Numbered from the stretch's first letter, positions 8,998-18,608 are shown. The stretch is DNA of 64,000 bases from Mycobacterium sp. DL440 (GCF_011745145.1 NZ_CP050191.1:5472473-5536472); one strand, 5' to 3'. The notes: generated from the letters alone by a model not told the origin. Program-made: numbers and translations.

Positions 8998-11900
8998 TCA
9001 CGCCGGTGAACTCGCGCGGGCCGGCCACCACATGCGTTCTCCCAGCAGGCTCATCGCGGCGGGAACGAGGTAGGTTCGCACGACGGTGATGTCCAGCAGC
9101 AGACCGATGCCGACGGTGGACCCGATCTGCACCAGGTTGAGCACCGTCCCACTGGTGAGCGCGAACATGGTGATCGCGAAAACGACTCCCGCGGTGGTGA
9201 TCACGCTTCCGGTGCTGCCGAACCCGCGGATGATGCCGCTGATCACGCCACTGTGGGATTCATCCCGGATGCGGGCGGCGAACAGCATGCTGTAGTCGGC
9301 ACCGACGGCGACCAACGCCATGAACGACACCGGGAAGACTGACCAGTCCAGGTTGATACCGATGATGTGCTGCCAGATGAGGGTGGACATTCCGGCCGCA
9401 GCGCCGAAAGACAGCACCACCGCTGCGATCATCAGCACGGGTGCCACCAGGCTGCGCAGCATGACGATCAGTACCAGTAGGACAGCCGCCACCGCGACGA
9501 CACCGAAAAGGGCGAAGTCACGCCAGGTTTGGTCGATGTGACGTTGCGACAGCGAGGCCAGTCCGGTCGACTCGATGTTCGCGTGCTCGAGCACCGTGCC
9601 GGTGGCCGCGTTGTTCGCTGCTGCGATGACATCCGGTACCGCACCCATCGCCTCGGCGCCGTACGGATTGACCGACCAGACCACCATCATGCGGGCGCTG
9701 TGGCCGTCCGGCGAGATGAGCAGCCGCTCACCTGCGGTGAACCGGCGATCGCTGCGGCCCTCCTCGGGTAGGTAGAAGCCGCGCCCCGCGCCGGTCGCGG
9801 TGTCGGCGGACAGCCGGTGCAGGAAGTCTGATGCCCGGTTGAGCCCGGCACCGAGTTCGGTAGTCAGCGCCACCATGGTGTCGGTGCCGGATTTGACCTG
9901 GCCCAGCCCGGTGGTGAGCCGGCTCAGACCTGTTGACAGTTCGTTGATTCCGGACATCAACCGATTGAGGTCGCCGCGGGTCTGCTCGGGCGTACGGGTG
10001 CCGAGTTGGTCGAGCATGGTCCGCAAGCCCTTGATGCCGGCGCGGAGATCGGGCAGGGTGTCCAGCGCGGTGCTCACCGGACGCTCGGGAACCAGCGGCG
10101 CGGCGAGCGTCAGGCCGTTGATCGCGAGGAGCGCCTGCCCACCGGTGGCCGCGTTGAGGTCGGCGAAAGCCTGACGTGCCCGCAGGCAGTCCGCAGCGCA
10201 GTCAGGCCCAGGTGCGGCTGCCGTGAGGGGATCGAACACTGAATGCACCGCAGCCGTGGGGGCAGCCAATTTATTTCGGGTGGCGTCGATTTCGTTGACC
10301 GCACGGTCCAGCGCGTCGGTGGCGCCTGCCATGGTGCGCACCACGGTCGCCACGTCGAGAGATCCGTCCGAGACGGTGTTGACCACCCGGTTCGCGGATT
10401 CCAGGGTGCCGAGCAGGTTTCGGGTGAGGGCGACGAGATCGCGGGCCCCCGTGGCGAGCTCGGGCAGCCTGTCGGCGGCGCCGGCCGAACCGTTGTGCAG
10501 CTGGGTCACCCCGGCCGCGAGCTGTTTGAGTTGAGGGATGGCCTGCTCGACGCGGTCGTGCGCGTCGGCCAAGCCATCACCGACCTGAGCGGTCTGCGAT
10601 CCGATTGCCGTCTCGGGCAACGGCTTTCCTTCGGGGCGCGTGATGGACCGGACATGGGCGACCTGCGGGAGGTTGCCGATCGACATCGCGATCAGGTCCA
10701 GCGCGGCCAGATCGTTGGTGTTGCGCATATCGTGGTCGGCCCGGATGGTGACGAACTCCGGTGCTGCTTCGTTCACGCCCCAGTGCCTGTAGACCGCCTC
10801 GTAGCCGCGCTTGCTGTCGGTGGCGCGCAACTGCATCGCGTTCTCATCGATGTTCGGTTCGAAGGTGAACAGCACCGAACTGGTGGCGATCAGGAACGCC
10901 AGGGAGGCCGCGACGAGCGCCGGTGCCCGGCGGATGATGTTGGCACCGCGCCTACGCCAGCGGCGTTCGTCGAGCGGGCGGGGTTCGGCGTATCCGCGCC
11001 GGCCCCACAGCGCCATGATCGCCGGGGTCAGTGTCAGGCTGACAGCCATCGTTATCGCGATGGACAGCGCGATCGGCGGACCCGCGGTGCGGAACATCCC
11101 GATCTTGGTGAAGATCATGGCCATTCCGGCGCCGGCGATGGTCAGAGCGGAGGCGATGACGATGCCTGCGGTGTGCGCGCCGGACCGGGTCACCGCCTCG
11201 TCGACGGCCAGCCCGCGGCGCCTGCCCTCGTGGTAGTTGGCCAGCAGGAAGATGCCGTAGTCGGTGCCCGCGCCCAACACCATCGCGGTGACCAGGGCGA
11301 TGGTGAAGTTGGAGACCGTCAGTAGCTCGTGACCGCCCAGCCACGAAACGACCGGCCGTGCGACCGCCAGTGAAATGCCAACGGTGAGAAGCGGGACCAT
11401 CGCGGTCAGCAGTGAGCGGTACACCGCCAGCAGCAAGAGCGTGATCAGCACGACCGAGACCACGGTGATGATGGCCAGCGAGGTGTCGATGGCGGAGAAC
11501 AGGTCCGACAGTGTGGGTGCGGCCCCGGTGAAATTCACGTCGAGCCCGGACGGGCGGGGGAGTTCCTCGACCACGGCGCGGACGTTCTCGGTGGACCGGT
11601 GCGCGCGGGTGGAGCCGACGTCGCCGGTGGTGGCGACGATCAGGTGGATGGCTTCCCCGTCGGGGCTCAGGCCGATGCCCTCCAGCCCGGGGGTGCCGTA
11701 GGTGTCGAGCACGTAGGCGACGTCATCCTTGTCTGCCACCAATCGGGCCACCAGGTCGCGGTAGTACGCCGTGTCCGCCGCGCCGAGGACGCGGTCACTG
11801 GAGACCACGATGCTGCCGACTGCGGTGGTGTCGGGGACGCCGAAGTCCCGCGACATCTGCCGCAGGGTTTCGGTGGTCGGGCTTTCCGGGGTGAACGGCG

Positions 11901-12042
11901 CGGAGTGCTTGGCCACCGTGCGTTCCAGCTGGGGGATGGCCACGTTGAGCACGCCGGCCACCGCCAGCCACGCCCCGAAGATCAACCACGCATGCTTCGC
12001 GCAGACCCTGGCGAGTTTGCCGAAGATGGCGAGATTGTGCAT
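8998..12042 (-). CDS. MmpL-family RND transporter
   Basis: 1014 residues, the full length of an MmpL lipid/siderophore exporter. An N-terminal membrane helix (HAWLIFGAWLAVAGVLNVAI) is followed by a periplasmic porter domain and a first membrane block with GAGTDYGIFLLANY near residue 260. A long second periplasmic domain (about 480-790) is rich in Leu/Ala heptads (coiled-coil-like), and the second membrane block has VGADYSMLFAAR near 915. Both Asp-Tyr proton-relay pairs are present. No MmpS partner is adjacent. The divergent TetR gene and two operators in the 84-bp gap suggest substrate-responsive repression. The cargo is unknown. Confidence 0.92.
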   Translation of the reverse strand: MHNLAIFGKLARVCAKHAWLIFGAWLAVAGVLNVAIPQLERTVAKHSAPFTPESPTTETLRQMSRDFGVPDTTAVGSIVVSSDRVLGAADTAYYRDLVARLVADKDDVAYVLDTYGTPGLEGIGLSPDGEAIHLIVATTGDVGSTRAHRSTENVRAVVEELPRPSGLDVNFTGAAPTLSDLFSAIDTSLAIITVVSVVLITLLLLAVYRSLLTAMVPLLTVGISLAVARPVVSWLGGHELLTVSNFTIALVTAMVLGAGTDYGIFLLANYHEGRRRGLAVDEAVTRSGAHTAGIVIASALTIAGAGMAMIFTKIGMFRTAGPPIALSIAITMAVSLTLTPAIMALWGRRGYAEPRPLDERRWRRRGANIIRRAPALVAASLAFLIATSSVLFTFEPNIDENAMQLRATDSKRGYEAVYRHWGVNEAAPEFVTIRADHDMRNTNDLAALDLIAMSIGNLPQVAHVRSITRPEGKPLPETAIGSQTAQVGDGLADAHDRVEQAIPQLKQLAAGVTQLHNGSAGAADRLPELATGARDLVALTRNLLGTLESANRVVNTVSDGSLDVATVVRTMAGATDALDRAVNEIDATRNKLAAPTAAVHSVFDPLTAAAPGPDCAADCLRARQAFADLNAATGGQALLAINGLTLAAPLVPERPVSTALDTLPDLRAGIKGLRTMLDQLGTRTPEQTRGDLNRLMSGINELSTGLSRLTTGLGQVKSGTDTMVALTTELGAGLNRASDFLHRLSADTATGAGRGFYLPEEGRSDRRFTAGERLLISPDGHSARMMVVWSVNPYGAEAMGAVPDVIAAANNAATGTVLEHANIESTGLASLSQRHIDQTWRDFALFGVVAVAAVLLVLIVMLRSLVAPVLMIAAVVLSFGAAAGMSTLIWQHIIGINLDWSVFPVSFMALVAVGADYSMLFAARIRDESHSGVISGIIRGFGSTGSVITTAGVVFAITMFALTSGTVLNLVQIGSTVGIGLLLDITVVRTYLVPAAMSLLGERMWWPARASSPA

Positions 12043-12052
12043 CCCGGAATCG

Positions 12053-12101
12053 TAGACCAGTCGGTCTATGTGTAGTCAACTAGGATGGACCGGCTGGTCT
12101 A
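12053..12101. promoter_or_regulatory. Twin TetR operators between mmpL and tetR
   Basis: Two 16-bp palindromes with the same half-sites: TAGACC-AGTC-GGTCTA at 12053-12068 (perfect) and TGGACC-GGCT-GGTCTA at 12086-12101 (one mismatch), 33 bp centre to centre, about three helical turns. They occupy the divergent promoter region, so the TetR protein at 12127 probably represses both mmpL and itself. Confidence 0.75.
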
Positions 12102-12126
12102 TTCGGTGGTGGGGAGGTGGGCGATA

Positions 12127-12714
12127 GTGGCGGGTCCACGTGAACGTCTCATCCAGGGCGCAATCGAGTTGATGCGCGAGCGCGGCGTCCACGCGACGGG
12201 TCTCAGTGATCTGCTGGACCGCAGCAACACCGCCCGCGGATCTATCTACCAGCACTTTCCCGCGGGGAAAACGGAACTGATGGAGCAGGCGACGCTGGTG
12301 GCCGGTCGGATCCTCACCGCTAGGATCGAAGCGCTGGCGCGGGCACTGTCCCCCGAGGACGCGATCCGCGCCTTCATCGAAGGCTGGAAACAGAACCTCA
12401 TCGAGAGTGAATTCACGGGCGGATGTCCCATCGTGGCGGCTGCCCAGGCTGGACCGGATGCGCTCGCAGTGCGGGAAGCCTCGGCCACGGTATTTGCTGA
12501 TTGGGCCAGGGTGATAGCAGATTCGATCGAAGCCAAGGGGGTTGACGCAGCCACCGCGGCCCAACTCGGCAGCTTCATCGTCAGCGCAGTCGAAGGCGCC
12601 ATCATGCAGAGCCGAAGCGCCAGGTCCGTGCACCCGCTCGACGACGCGAGCGCCGGTCTGACGTTGCTGCTGCGCGGTGTGGGTGCAGACTGGCAATCGG
12701 GCTTGAACGTGTAA
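12127..12714 (+). CDS. TetR-family repressor
   Basis: 195 residues. The N-terminal helix-turn-helix spans RERLIQGAIELMRERGVHATGLSDLLDRSNTARGSIYQHF (given here only to show the family pattern of SIYQHF at the recognition helix end); the rest is a ligand-binding helical domain with a TetR_C-like GGCPIVAAA segment. GTG 12127 is chosen because GGGGAGG lies about 9 nt upstream; an in-frame ATG at 12085 would sit inside the second operator. Probable regulator of the divergent mmpL exporter. Confidence 0.88.
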   Translation: MAGPRERLIQGAIELMRERGVHATGLSDLLDRSNTARGSIYQHFPAGKTELMEQATLVAGRILTARIEALARALSPEDAIRAFIEGWKQNLIESEFTGGCPIVAAAQAGPDALAVREASATVFADWARVIADSIEAKGVDAATAAQLGSFIVSAVEGAIMQSRSARSVHPLDDASAGLTLLLRGVGADWQSGLNV

Positions 12715-12723
12715 CCGCGCCCT

Positions 12724-12762
12724 ACTTGACACCTGTCAAGTGGCGCCGGTTACAGTGCCATC
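12724..12762 (+). promoter_or_regulatory. fadD4 promoter with palindromic operator over the -35
   Basis: A perfect 18-bp palindrome, ACTTGACA-CC-TGTCAAGT (12724-12741), contains a consensus -35 TTGACA (12726-12731). A -10 of the TAnnnT type, TACAGT, lies at 12751-12756 (19-bp spacer), only 6 nt before the ATG at 12763. There is no Shine-Dalgarno, so the mRNA is probably leaderless and repressed by a dimer bound over the -35. Confidence 0.65.
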
Positions 12763-14283
12763 ATGCAGATCCGCGAGCATGCCGAGGCCAACCCCGAAAA
12801 GCCGGCGATCATCCTCCACCCGTCGGGAACCGTCGTCACGTTCGGTGAACTCGAAGCCCGCGCGAATCGGCTGGCCCGGTACTTCCGGCAGCAGGGGCTG
12901 CAGGAGGGCGATGTGGTCGCGATTCTGATGGAGAACAACGAGCACATCCACGCCGTGATGTGGGCGGCCCGCCGCAGCGGGCTGTACTACGTGCCGATCA
13001 ATACGCACCTGACCGCCGCCGAGGCGGCCTACATCATCGACAACAGTGGGGCCAAGGCCATCGTCGGCTCCGCCGTGCTGAAGGACATCCTGAGCGGCCT
13101 CGAAAAGGAGTTGCCCAACGGCTTGCCGGGCACTCTGCTCATAGCCGACGGCGAGCTGGACGGTTGGAAGCGTTACCCGGAGGCCGTCGCGGACCTGCCT
13201 GCCACCCCGATCGATGACGAGTTGGACGGCGATCTGTTGCAGTACTCGTCGGGGACGACGGGCCGGCCCAAGGGCATCAAGCGCGACCTGCCGCATGTGC
13301 CGCCGTCGGAAACCCCCGGCATGATGTCGGCCCTCGTCGGGTTCTGGATGCAACCGGATTCGGTGTATCTGAGCCCTGCCCCGCTCTACCACACGGCACC
13401 GTCGGTGTGGTCCATGCAGATTCAGGCCGCCGGCATCACCACCGTGGTGCTCGAGAAGTTCGACGCCGAAGGCTGCCTGGACGCGATCCAGAAACACAAA
13501 GTCACCCAGGGCCAGTTCGTGCCGGTGATGTTCACCCGGATGCTGAAACTGCCCGAGGACGTGCGTAATTCGTACGACCTGTCGAGCCTGCGGCGCGTCA
13601 TGCATGCGGCTGCACCGTGTCCGGTCGAGATCAAGAAGCAGATGATGGACTGGTGGGGGCCGATCGTCGACGAGTACTACGCGTCCTCCGAGGCCATCGG
13701 CGCGACGGTGATCTTCGCCGAGGACTGGCTGACGCACCCCGGTTCGGTGGGCAAGCCGATGAACGGCCTCGTGCACATCCTCGACGAGGACGGCCAGGAA
13801 GTGCCACCCGGCCAGGCCGGTGAGATCTTCTTCGAGGGCGGCGCCGATTTCGAATACCTCAACGACGCCGAGAAGACCGCATCCTCGCGTGACTCACACG
13901 GCTGGAAGACGGTGGGAGACATCGGGTATGTCGATGAGGACGGCTACCTGTACCTGACGGACCGGCGCCACCACATGATCATCTCGGGCGGAGTGAACAT
14001 CTATCCGCAGGAAGCCGAGAACACGCTCGTCGTCCACCCGAAGGTGATGGACGCCGCGGTGTTCGGCATCCCCGACGACGAGATGGGCCAGAGCGTCAAG
14101 GGTGTGGTGCAGACCGTGGACCCGGCGGATGCGACGCCGGAATTCGCCGAGGAGCTGCTGAGCTGGCTGCGTGAACGGCTGACGCATTACAAGTGCCCGC
14201 GGACCATCTCGTTCGAGGTTGAGCTGCCCCGCACCGACACCGGCAAGCTGTACAAGCAGGAGCTGATAAACAAGTACTCGTGA
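12763..14283 (+). CDS. fadD4: Fatty-acyl-CoA synthetase, FadD4-like
   Basis: Activates a carboxylic acid to its acyl-CoA through an acyl-AMP. The AMP-binding signature YSSGTTGRPKGIKR is at about 161-174, the hinge TDRRHHMIISGGVNIYP near 397, and the catalytic C-terminal lysine in DTGKLYKQE near 495. The 506-residue length and place between the PEPCK region and the Rv0216 homolog match fadD4 (Rv0214). It opens an operon in which every junction through the MFS gene overlaps or nearly abuts, so it supplies the CoA ester for the following enzymes. Substrate unknown. Confidence 0.9.
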   Translation: MQIREHAEANPEKPAIILHPSGTVVTFGELEARANRLARYFRQQGLQEGDVVAILMENNEHIHAVMWAARRSGLYYVPINTHLTAAEAAYIIDNSGAKAIVGSAVLKDILSGLEKELPNGLPGTLLIADGELDGWKRYPEAVADLPATPIDDELDGDLLQYSSGTTGRPKGIKRDLPHVPPSETPGMMSALVGFWMQPDSVYLSPAPLYHTAPSVWSMQIQAAGITTVVLEKFDAEGCLDAIQKHKVTQGQFVPVMFTRMLKLPEDVRNSYDLSSLRRVMHAAAPCPVEIKKQMMDWWGPIVDEYYASSEAIGATVIFAEDWLTHPGSVGKPMNGLVHILDEDGQEVPPGQAGEIFFEGGADFEYLNDAEKTASSRDSHGWKTVGDIGYVDEDGYLYLTDRRHHMIISGGVNIYPQEAENTLVVHPKVMDAAVFGIPDDEMGQSVKGVVQTVDPADATPEFAEELLSWLRERLTHYKCPRTISFEVELPRTDTGKLYKQELINKYS

Positions 14284-15185
14284 CCGTCCTGGAACTGCCC
14301 GCGGGTATCCGGGTCGGGGTCGACACCCCGACCGATGCCGCGACGTTCACGCTGACCGAACACCCCGGTGCGGACCGGCGGGCGGTCACCGTGGACTCGG
14401 TCGAGCAGGCCCTGGCCGAACTCACAGAGCGGTGTAGGACATGGTCGCAGGCCGCGGCGGTTTGTGACGACGTGCTGCGTTCGCTCGATCCGGCCGGGCC
14501 GACTCGATCGGGGTTGGTCACCGAGTCCCTGGCGTATTCGACGCTGCAATCGGGATCCGAATTCGCCCGGTGGCTGGCCGAGCGTGGGCCGGCGACCGTG
14601 CCGCAGCTGCCCGAACCGGTGCAGGCCCACCGCGACGGGAACACACTGCACGTCAGATTCAACCGGACCCAGCGGCACAACGCGTTCTCCACCGATGCCA
14701 GGGGCGCGCTGCTTGAGGCCCTCGAAGTGGCGCGATTGGACCCGTCGGTCGAGGAGGTGGTGCTCGGCGGCAATGGCCGATCCTTCTGCAGCGGAGGCGA
14801 TCTGGCCGAATTTGGTTCGTTCACCGACCCGGCGAGCGCCCACCTGGCCCGCACCCGGCACAGTCCGGCGCTGGTGCTCGACGAACTGACGGCGAGGCTG
14901 GGGCCACGCTGCCGCGCGGAGGTGCACGGCCAGGTGCTGGGCAGTGGTCTGGAGATGGCGTCGTTCTGCGGGTGGGTCAGCTGTCATCCCGATGCCACGA
15001 TCGGCCTGCCGGAACTGGCCCTCGGGTTGATTCCCGGGGCGGGCGGCACGGTGAGCATCGCGCGACGCATCGGCCGGTGGCGCACCGCCTACCTGGTGCT
15101 CTCCGGGCGCACCATCGACTCGGCCACGGCGCTGGCGTGGGGCCTGGTCGACGAGGTGCGCCCAACAACGGCGACATCGCGGTGA
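14280..15185 (+). CDS. Enoyl-CoA hydratase/isomerase with N-terminal extension
   Basis: 301 residues. The crotonase domain begins only at about residue 115 (HVRFNRTQRHNAFS) and includes the oxyanion-hole segments GNGRSFCSGGDL and HGQVLGSGLEMASF and the helix IPGAGGTVSIARRIG. The ~110 residues before it resemble no domain I recognise. The family's second catalytic Glu positions are not obvious, so the exact reaction (hydratase, isomerase or hydrolase) is open. GTG start overlaps the fadD4 stop as GTGA. Confidence 0.85.
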   Translation: MTVLELPAGIRVGVDTPTDAATFTLTEHPGADRRAVTVDSVEQALAELTERCRTWSQAAAVCDDVLRSLDPAGPTRSGLVTESLAYSTLQSGSEFARWLAERGPATVPQLPEPVQAHRDGNTLHVRFNRTQRHNAFSTDARGALLEALEVARLDPSVEEVVLGGNGRSFCSGGDLAEFGSFTDPASAHLARTRHSPALVLDELTARLGPRCRAEVHGQVLGSGLEMASFCGWVSCHPDATIGLPELALGLIPGAGGTVSIARRIGRWRTAYLVLSGRTIDSATALAWGLVDEVRPTTATSR

Positions 15186-15190
15186 GGGCG

Positions 15191-16225
15191 ATGCCTTACT
15201 CACACATCCACGCCCTAGACGCAGAATCAACGTCGGTGAATGGCATAGTGCGAGATGTGAAACAGGGTGGCCCGTACTTCGATGACTTGGCGGTTGGCCA
15301 GGTATTCGACACCGCGCCGTCGATGACGCTGACCGCCGGTGCGGCGGCGACGCATCAGGCGATCCTCGGCGACCGATTGCGCCTGGCGCTCGACACCGAC
15401 CTCGCCACTGCGGTGACGGGGGAGTCGGGCCCGCTGGCGCACCCGGGGTTGGTCTGCGACGTGGCGATCGGTCAGAGCACGCTGGTGACGCAGCGGGTGA
15501 AGGCGAACCTGTTCTACCGCGGCCTGGCGTTTCACCGCTGTCCGCGCATCGGGGACAGCTTGTACACCCGTACTGAAGTGGTTGGCCTCAAGCAGAACTC
15601 GACGAAACCCGGGCGAGCGGCCACCGGTCTTGCCGCCCTGCGGATGACGACCGTCGACCAACAGCACCGCAAAGTTCTCGATTTCTACCGCTGCGCGATG
15701 CTCCCGCTGTCCAGGGACGACATCGACACCGGTCATGCCGACGACCTCTCGACCATCGGGGCCGATGCGACAGCCCCGAACCCCACCGCGGGGTGGGACG
15801 CCGACGCATTCCGCACCCGGGTACCCGGACCGCATTTCGATCCGGACCTGGCCGGCGCGGTGCTGCACAGCACCGCCGACGTGGTCAGCAGTGCCCCCGA
15901 ACTTGCCCGGCTGACCTTGAACATCGCTGCCACCCATCATGATTGGCGCGCCGGTGGCCAGCGCCTGGTGTACGGCGGGCACACCATCGGACTGGCCCTG
16001 GCCCAGGCCGGCCGCCTGTTGCCGAACCTGGCCACGGTTCTGGGCTGGGAGTCCTGTGACCACACTGGTCCGGTGCACGAGGGTGACACCCTGTTCAGCG
16101 AGCTGCACGTCGAATCGGCCGACGCCGGAGTCCTGAGGTTGCGCTCGCTGGTGTACGCGGCCGGCGGACGCGACGACACCGACCGCCAGGTGCTGGACTG
16201 GCGGTTCAGCGCGTTGCACTTCTGA
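15191..16225 (+). CDS. Double-hotdog protein, Rv0216-like
   Basis: Close match in pattern to M. tuberculosis Rv0216, whose known structure is a double hotdog fold: segments TLTAGAAATHQAILGDRLRLALDTDL and VKANLFYRGLAFHR are characteristic (shown in parts; each is under family consensus). About 344 residues from ATG 15191, 6 nt after the hydratase stop; a GTG at 15257 (start of VKQGGPYFDDLAVGQ) would be closer to the M. tuberculosis N-terminus. A canonical MaoC hydratase motif is not evident, so binding or atypical hydration of an acyl-CoA is inferred only from fold and operon. Confidence 0.85.
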   Translation: MPYSHIHALDAESTSVNGIVRDVKQGGPYFDDLAVGQVFDTAPSMTLTAGAAATHQAILGDRLRLALDTDLATAVTGESGPLAHPGLVCDVAIGQSTLVTQRVKANLFYRGLAFHRCPRIGDSLYTRTEVVGLKQNSTKPGRAATGLAALRMTTVDQQHRKVLDFYRCAMLPLSRDDIDTGHADDLSTIGADATAPNPTAGWDADAFRTRVPGPHFDPDLAGAVLHSTADVVSSAPELARLTLNIAATHHDWRAGGQRLVYGGHTIGLALAQAGRLLPNLATVLGWESCDHTGPVHEGDTLFSELHVESADAGVLRLRSLVYAAGGRDDTDRQVLDWRFSALHF

Positions 16226-17337
16226 TGGCCCAGTTGGCGATTCCGAGGGCTCTGCTGAGGCAGGCCCAGACGGTCGCCGACGGTTTCACCGCACACACCG
16301 GCGTGACGGTCGACGCCACTGAACTGCTCACCGGCCGCGCCGCGCTGTTGGACATCGCGCCTCGAGGGCAGATCTCGGCGGGCGGGGCGTCGCGGCTGCT
16401 CGCCACCCGTGACGGGTGGTGCGCCCTGACCCTCTCTCGCCCCGATGATGTCGCCATGATTCCCGCACTGCTGCAGGATGATTCGGCAGAGGCTGACCCA
16501 TGGCCGGCGATCCGGAGATGGGTTGCGGAATCCCGCACCGCGGAGGTGGCCGAACGCGCCCGCCTGCTCGGACTGCCGGTGGGCGTGCTTGGTGAAACCT
16601 CGCCCGCGCCGCCGGTGGTGCGCTCACTCGGACCGCCCGGGGCCGCACCGTTGGCCGGAATCCTGGTGGCCGACCTGTCGTCGATGTGGGCCGGCCCGTT
16701 GTGTGGACAACTGCTGGCCCGGGCCGGGGCCATCGTGGTCAAGGTCGAGAGCTGGAGCCGCCCGGACGGGACCCGTGCCGGAGTGCCGGGATTCTTCGAT
16801 TGGATGAACGGCGGGAAGCTCTCGTATGCCACCGATTTCGATGATCCGCGCGATCTGGCCGCGCTGATCCGGGCGGCCGATGTGGTGATCGAGGCCTCGC
16901 GGCCGGTCGCGCTGGCCCGGCGTGGGCTGGGTCCCGATACCGCCGATCCCAGGCCGGGGCGGATCTGGTTGCGCATCACCGGGCACGGCGCCGCCGGGGA
17001 GAAAGCCGATTGGGTGGCGTTCGGCGACGACGCCGCGGTATCCGGAGGTCTGGTCGAATACGATGGCAGCGCACCGGTATTCAGCGGGGATGCCATCGCC
17101 GATCCGCTCACCGGACTGCATGCTGCCGCCGCGGTCGCGGCATCTCGGGAACGCGGAGGCGGTGAGCTGATCGAATTCTCGATGGCGGCTGTGGCTGCCG
17201 GGTACCGCTCTCTGGTGGGCGACGACACCGAGGTGACGCCGGCGCGTCCCGCAATCGGGCCGGCCGCCCCGGGACTCGGAGCCGACAATGAAGCAGTGCG
17301 CCGGTTGGTGGCGGAACGGACCGTGGCCCCATGCTGA
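16225..17337 (+). CDS. CaiB/BaiF family (class III) CoA-transferase
   Basis: 370 residues. The central LADLSSMWAGPLCGQLLARAGA followed by VVKVES and the WMNGGKLSY segment fit family III CoA-transferases, which move CoA between carboxylic acids through a catalytic Asp. About 140 residues precede the core and the C-terminal domain is short, so it resembles the one-domain-plus-extension forms common in mycobacteria rather than the ~400-residue classical enzyme. ATG overlaps the preceding stop (TGATG). Likely activates or recycles CoA in the fadD4 pathway. Confidence 0.8.
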   Translation: MAQLAIPRALLRQAQTVADGFTAHTGVTVDATELLTGRAALLDIAPRGQISAGGASRLLATRDGWCALTLSRPDDVAMIPALLQDDSAEADPWPAIRRWVAESRTAEVAERARLLGLPVGVLGETSPAPPVVRSLGPPGAAPLAGILVADLSSMWAGPLCGQLLARAGAIVVKVESWSRPDGTRAGVPGFFDWMNGGKLSYATDFDDPRDLAALIRAADVVIEASRPVALARRGLGPDTADPRPGRIWLRITGHGAAGEKADWVAFGDDAAVSGGLVEYDGSAPVFSGDAIADPLTGLHAAAAVAASRERGGGELIEFSMAAVAAGYRSLVGDDTEVTPARPAIGPAAPGLGADNEAVRRLVAERTVAPC

Positions 17338-18608
17338 TTCGTCGCGCGACACTACTCGACGGGGTGGTGGTCGACATCCGGGTCGGCGAGACCATCGAGC
17401 AGGTCGCCGAGGCGTTGTCGCCCGAGCCGGGCGAAGAGGTACTCGATGCGGCATCCGGCACCGTGATACCCGGGCTGCACGACCATCATCTACACGTGCA
17501 CTCGGCTGCGGCCGAGCAGGATTCGATCCGGGTCGGCCCCGCCGAGGTGGCCGATGAGGCAGGACTGGCTCAAGCGTTGTCCGCGGCGGTCGTGGGCAGC
17601 GACGGTTGGATCCGGGCTGTCGGTTACCACGAGGCCGTGGCCGGACCGCTGGACCGCCAGTCGCTGGACCGGTTGCGGCCCGGCACACCGGTGCGGGTGC
17701 AGCATCGCAGCGGCGTGATATGGACGGTGAACTCGCCCGGCCTCGCGGCCCTCGGATTGGGCGATCACCCCGATGGGCGACTGCGCAGCGAGGACCGGAC
17801 CTGGTCAGATGCGTTGCAGCGTCGTCCCGCCCAGATCGGGGAATTCAGCGCCCGCCTGGCCGGCTATGGCGTCACGGGTGTCACCGATGCCACCCCCGGC
17901 CTGCAGCCCGCAGATCGTCCCAAAGGCATGCGGCAGCGCGCGCACTACCTGGCTCCGGGGAAGCGAATCCTCCACGACGACGGACTCGACCTGGATGCGT
18001 TGACAACCTGGATATCCGAACGCCACCGGGCCGGTGAACCGGTGGCGGTGCATTGCGTGACCGCGGTCCAACTCGTGGTCACCATCGCTGCATTGCGCGT
18101 CGCGGGCAGCCATCCGGCTGACCGGATCGAGCATGCCGCGATGGTCCCCGCGGACTGTGTCGACGACCTCGTCGCCCTCGGGGTCACGGTGGTGACCCAG
18201 CCCAACTTCGTCGCGGAGCGGGGCGACCAGTACCGCGCGGATGTGCCTGGCGCAGAACATGATCAGCTGTGGCGGCTGGCCACCCTGCTGGCCGCCGGGG
18301 TGCCGGTGGCGCTGTCCACCGATGCGCCGTTCGGAGACGCTGACCCCTGGGCGGTCATGCGCGCCGCAGTACATCGCCGCACCCCCCGCGGTGCGGTGCT
18401 GAACCCGGTCGAACGGATCTCGGGGCGTCGCGCATTGACGCTGTTTCTGGGCAGCGCAGCCAATCCAGCCCGGCCGCGCCGTATCGCGCCCGGCGAGCCT
18501 GGGGACCTGTGCCTGCTGGTCGGCTCCCCGCAGCGGGTGGTGGATGCGCTCGACGCCGATCTGGTGGCCGCCACGATCATCGCCGGTGCGGTGGTGTTCC
18601 GGCGGTGA
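17331..18608 (+). CDS. Amidohydrolase (YtcJ/amidohydrolase_3-like)
   Basis: 425 residues with the metal-dependent amidohydrolase layout: N-terminal beta-sandwich strand, PGLHDHHLHVH metal motif near residue 45, VHCVTA and RIEHAAMV histidines, and STDAPFG with the catalytic Asp near 330. A C-terminal beta segment ends with PGEPGDLCLLVG. It overlaps the CoA-transferase by 7 bp. The family cleaves amide or similar C-N bonds; an acyl-amide substrate whose acid part is then handled by FadD4 and the CoA-transferase is an inference from the operon. Confidence 0.82.
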   Translation: MLIRRATLLDGVVVDIRVGETIEQVAEALSPEPGEEVLDAASGTVIPGLHDHHLHVHSAAAEQDSIRVGPAEVADEAGLAQALSAAVVGSDGWIRAVGYHEAVAGPLDRQSLDRLRPGTPVRVQHRSGVIWTVNSPGLAALGLGDHPDGRLRSEDRTWSDALQRRPAQIGEFSARLAGYGVTGVTDATPGLQPADRPKGMRQRAHYLAPGKRILHDDGLDLDALTTWISERHRAGEPVAVHCVTAVQLVVTIAALRVAGSHPADRIEHAAMVPADCVDDLVALGVTVVTQPNFVAERGDQYRADVPGAEHDQLWRLATLLAAGVPVALSTDAPFGDADPWAVMRAAVHRRTPRGAVLNPVERISGRRALTLFLGSAANPARPRRIAPGEPGDLCLLVGSPQRVVDALDADLVAATIIAGAVVFRR

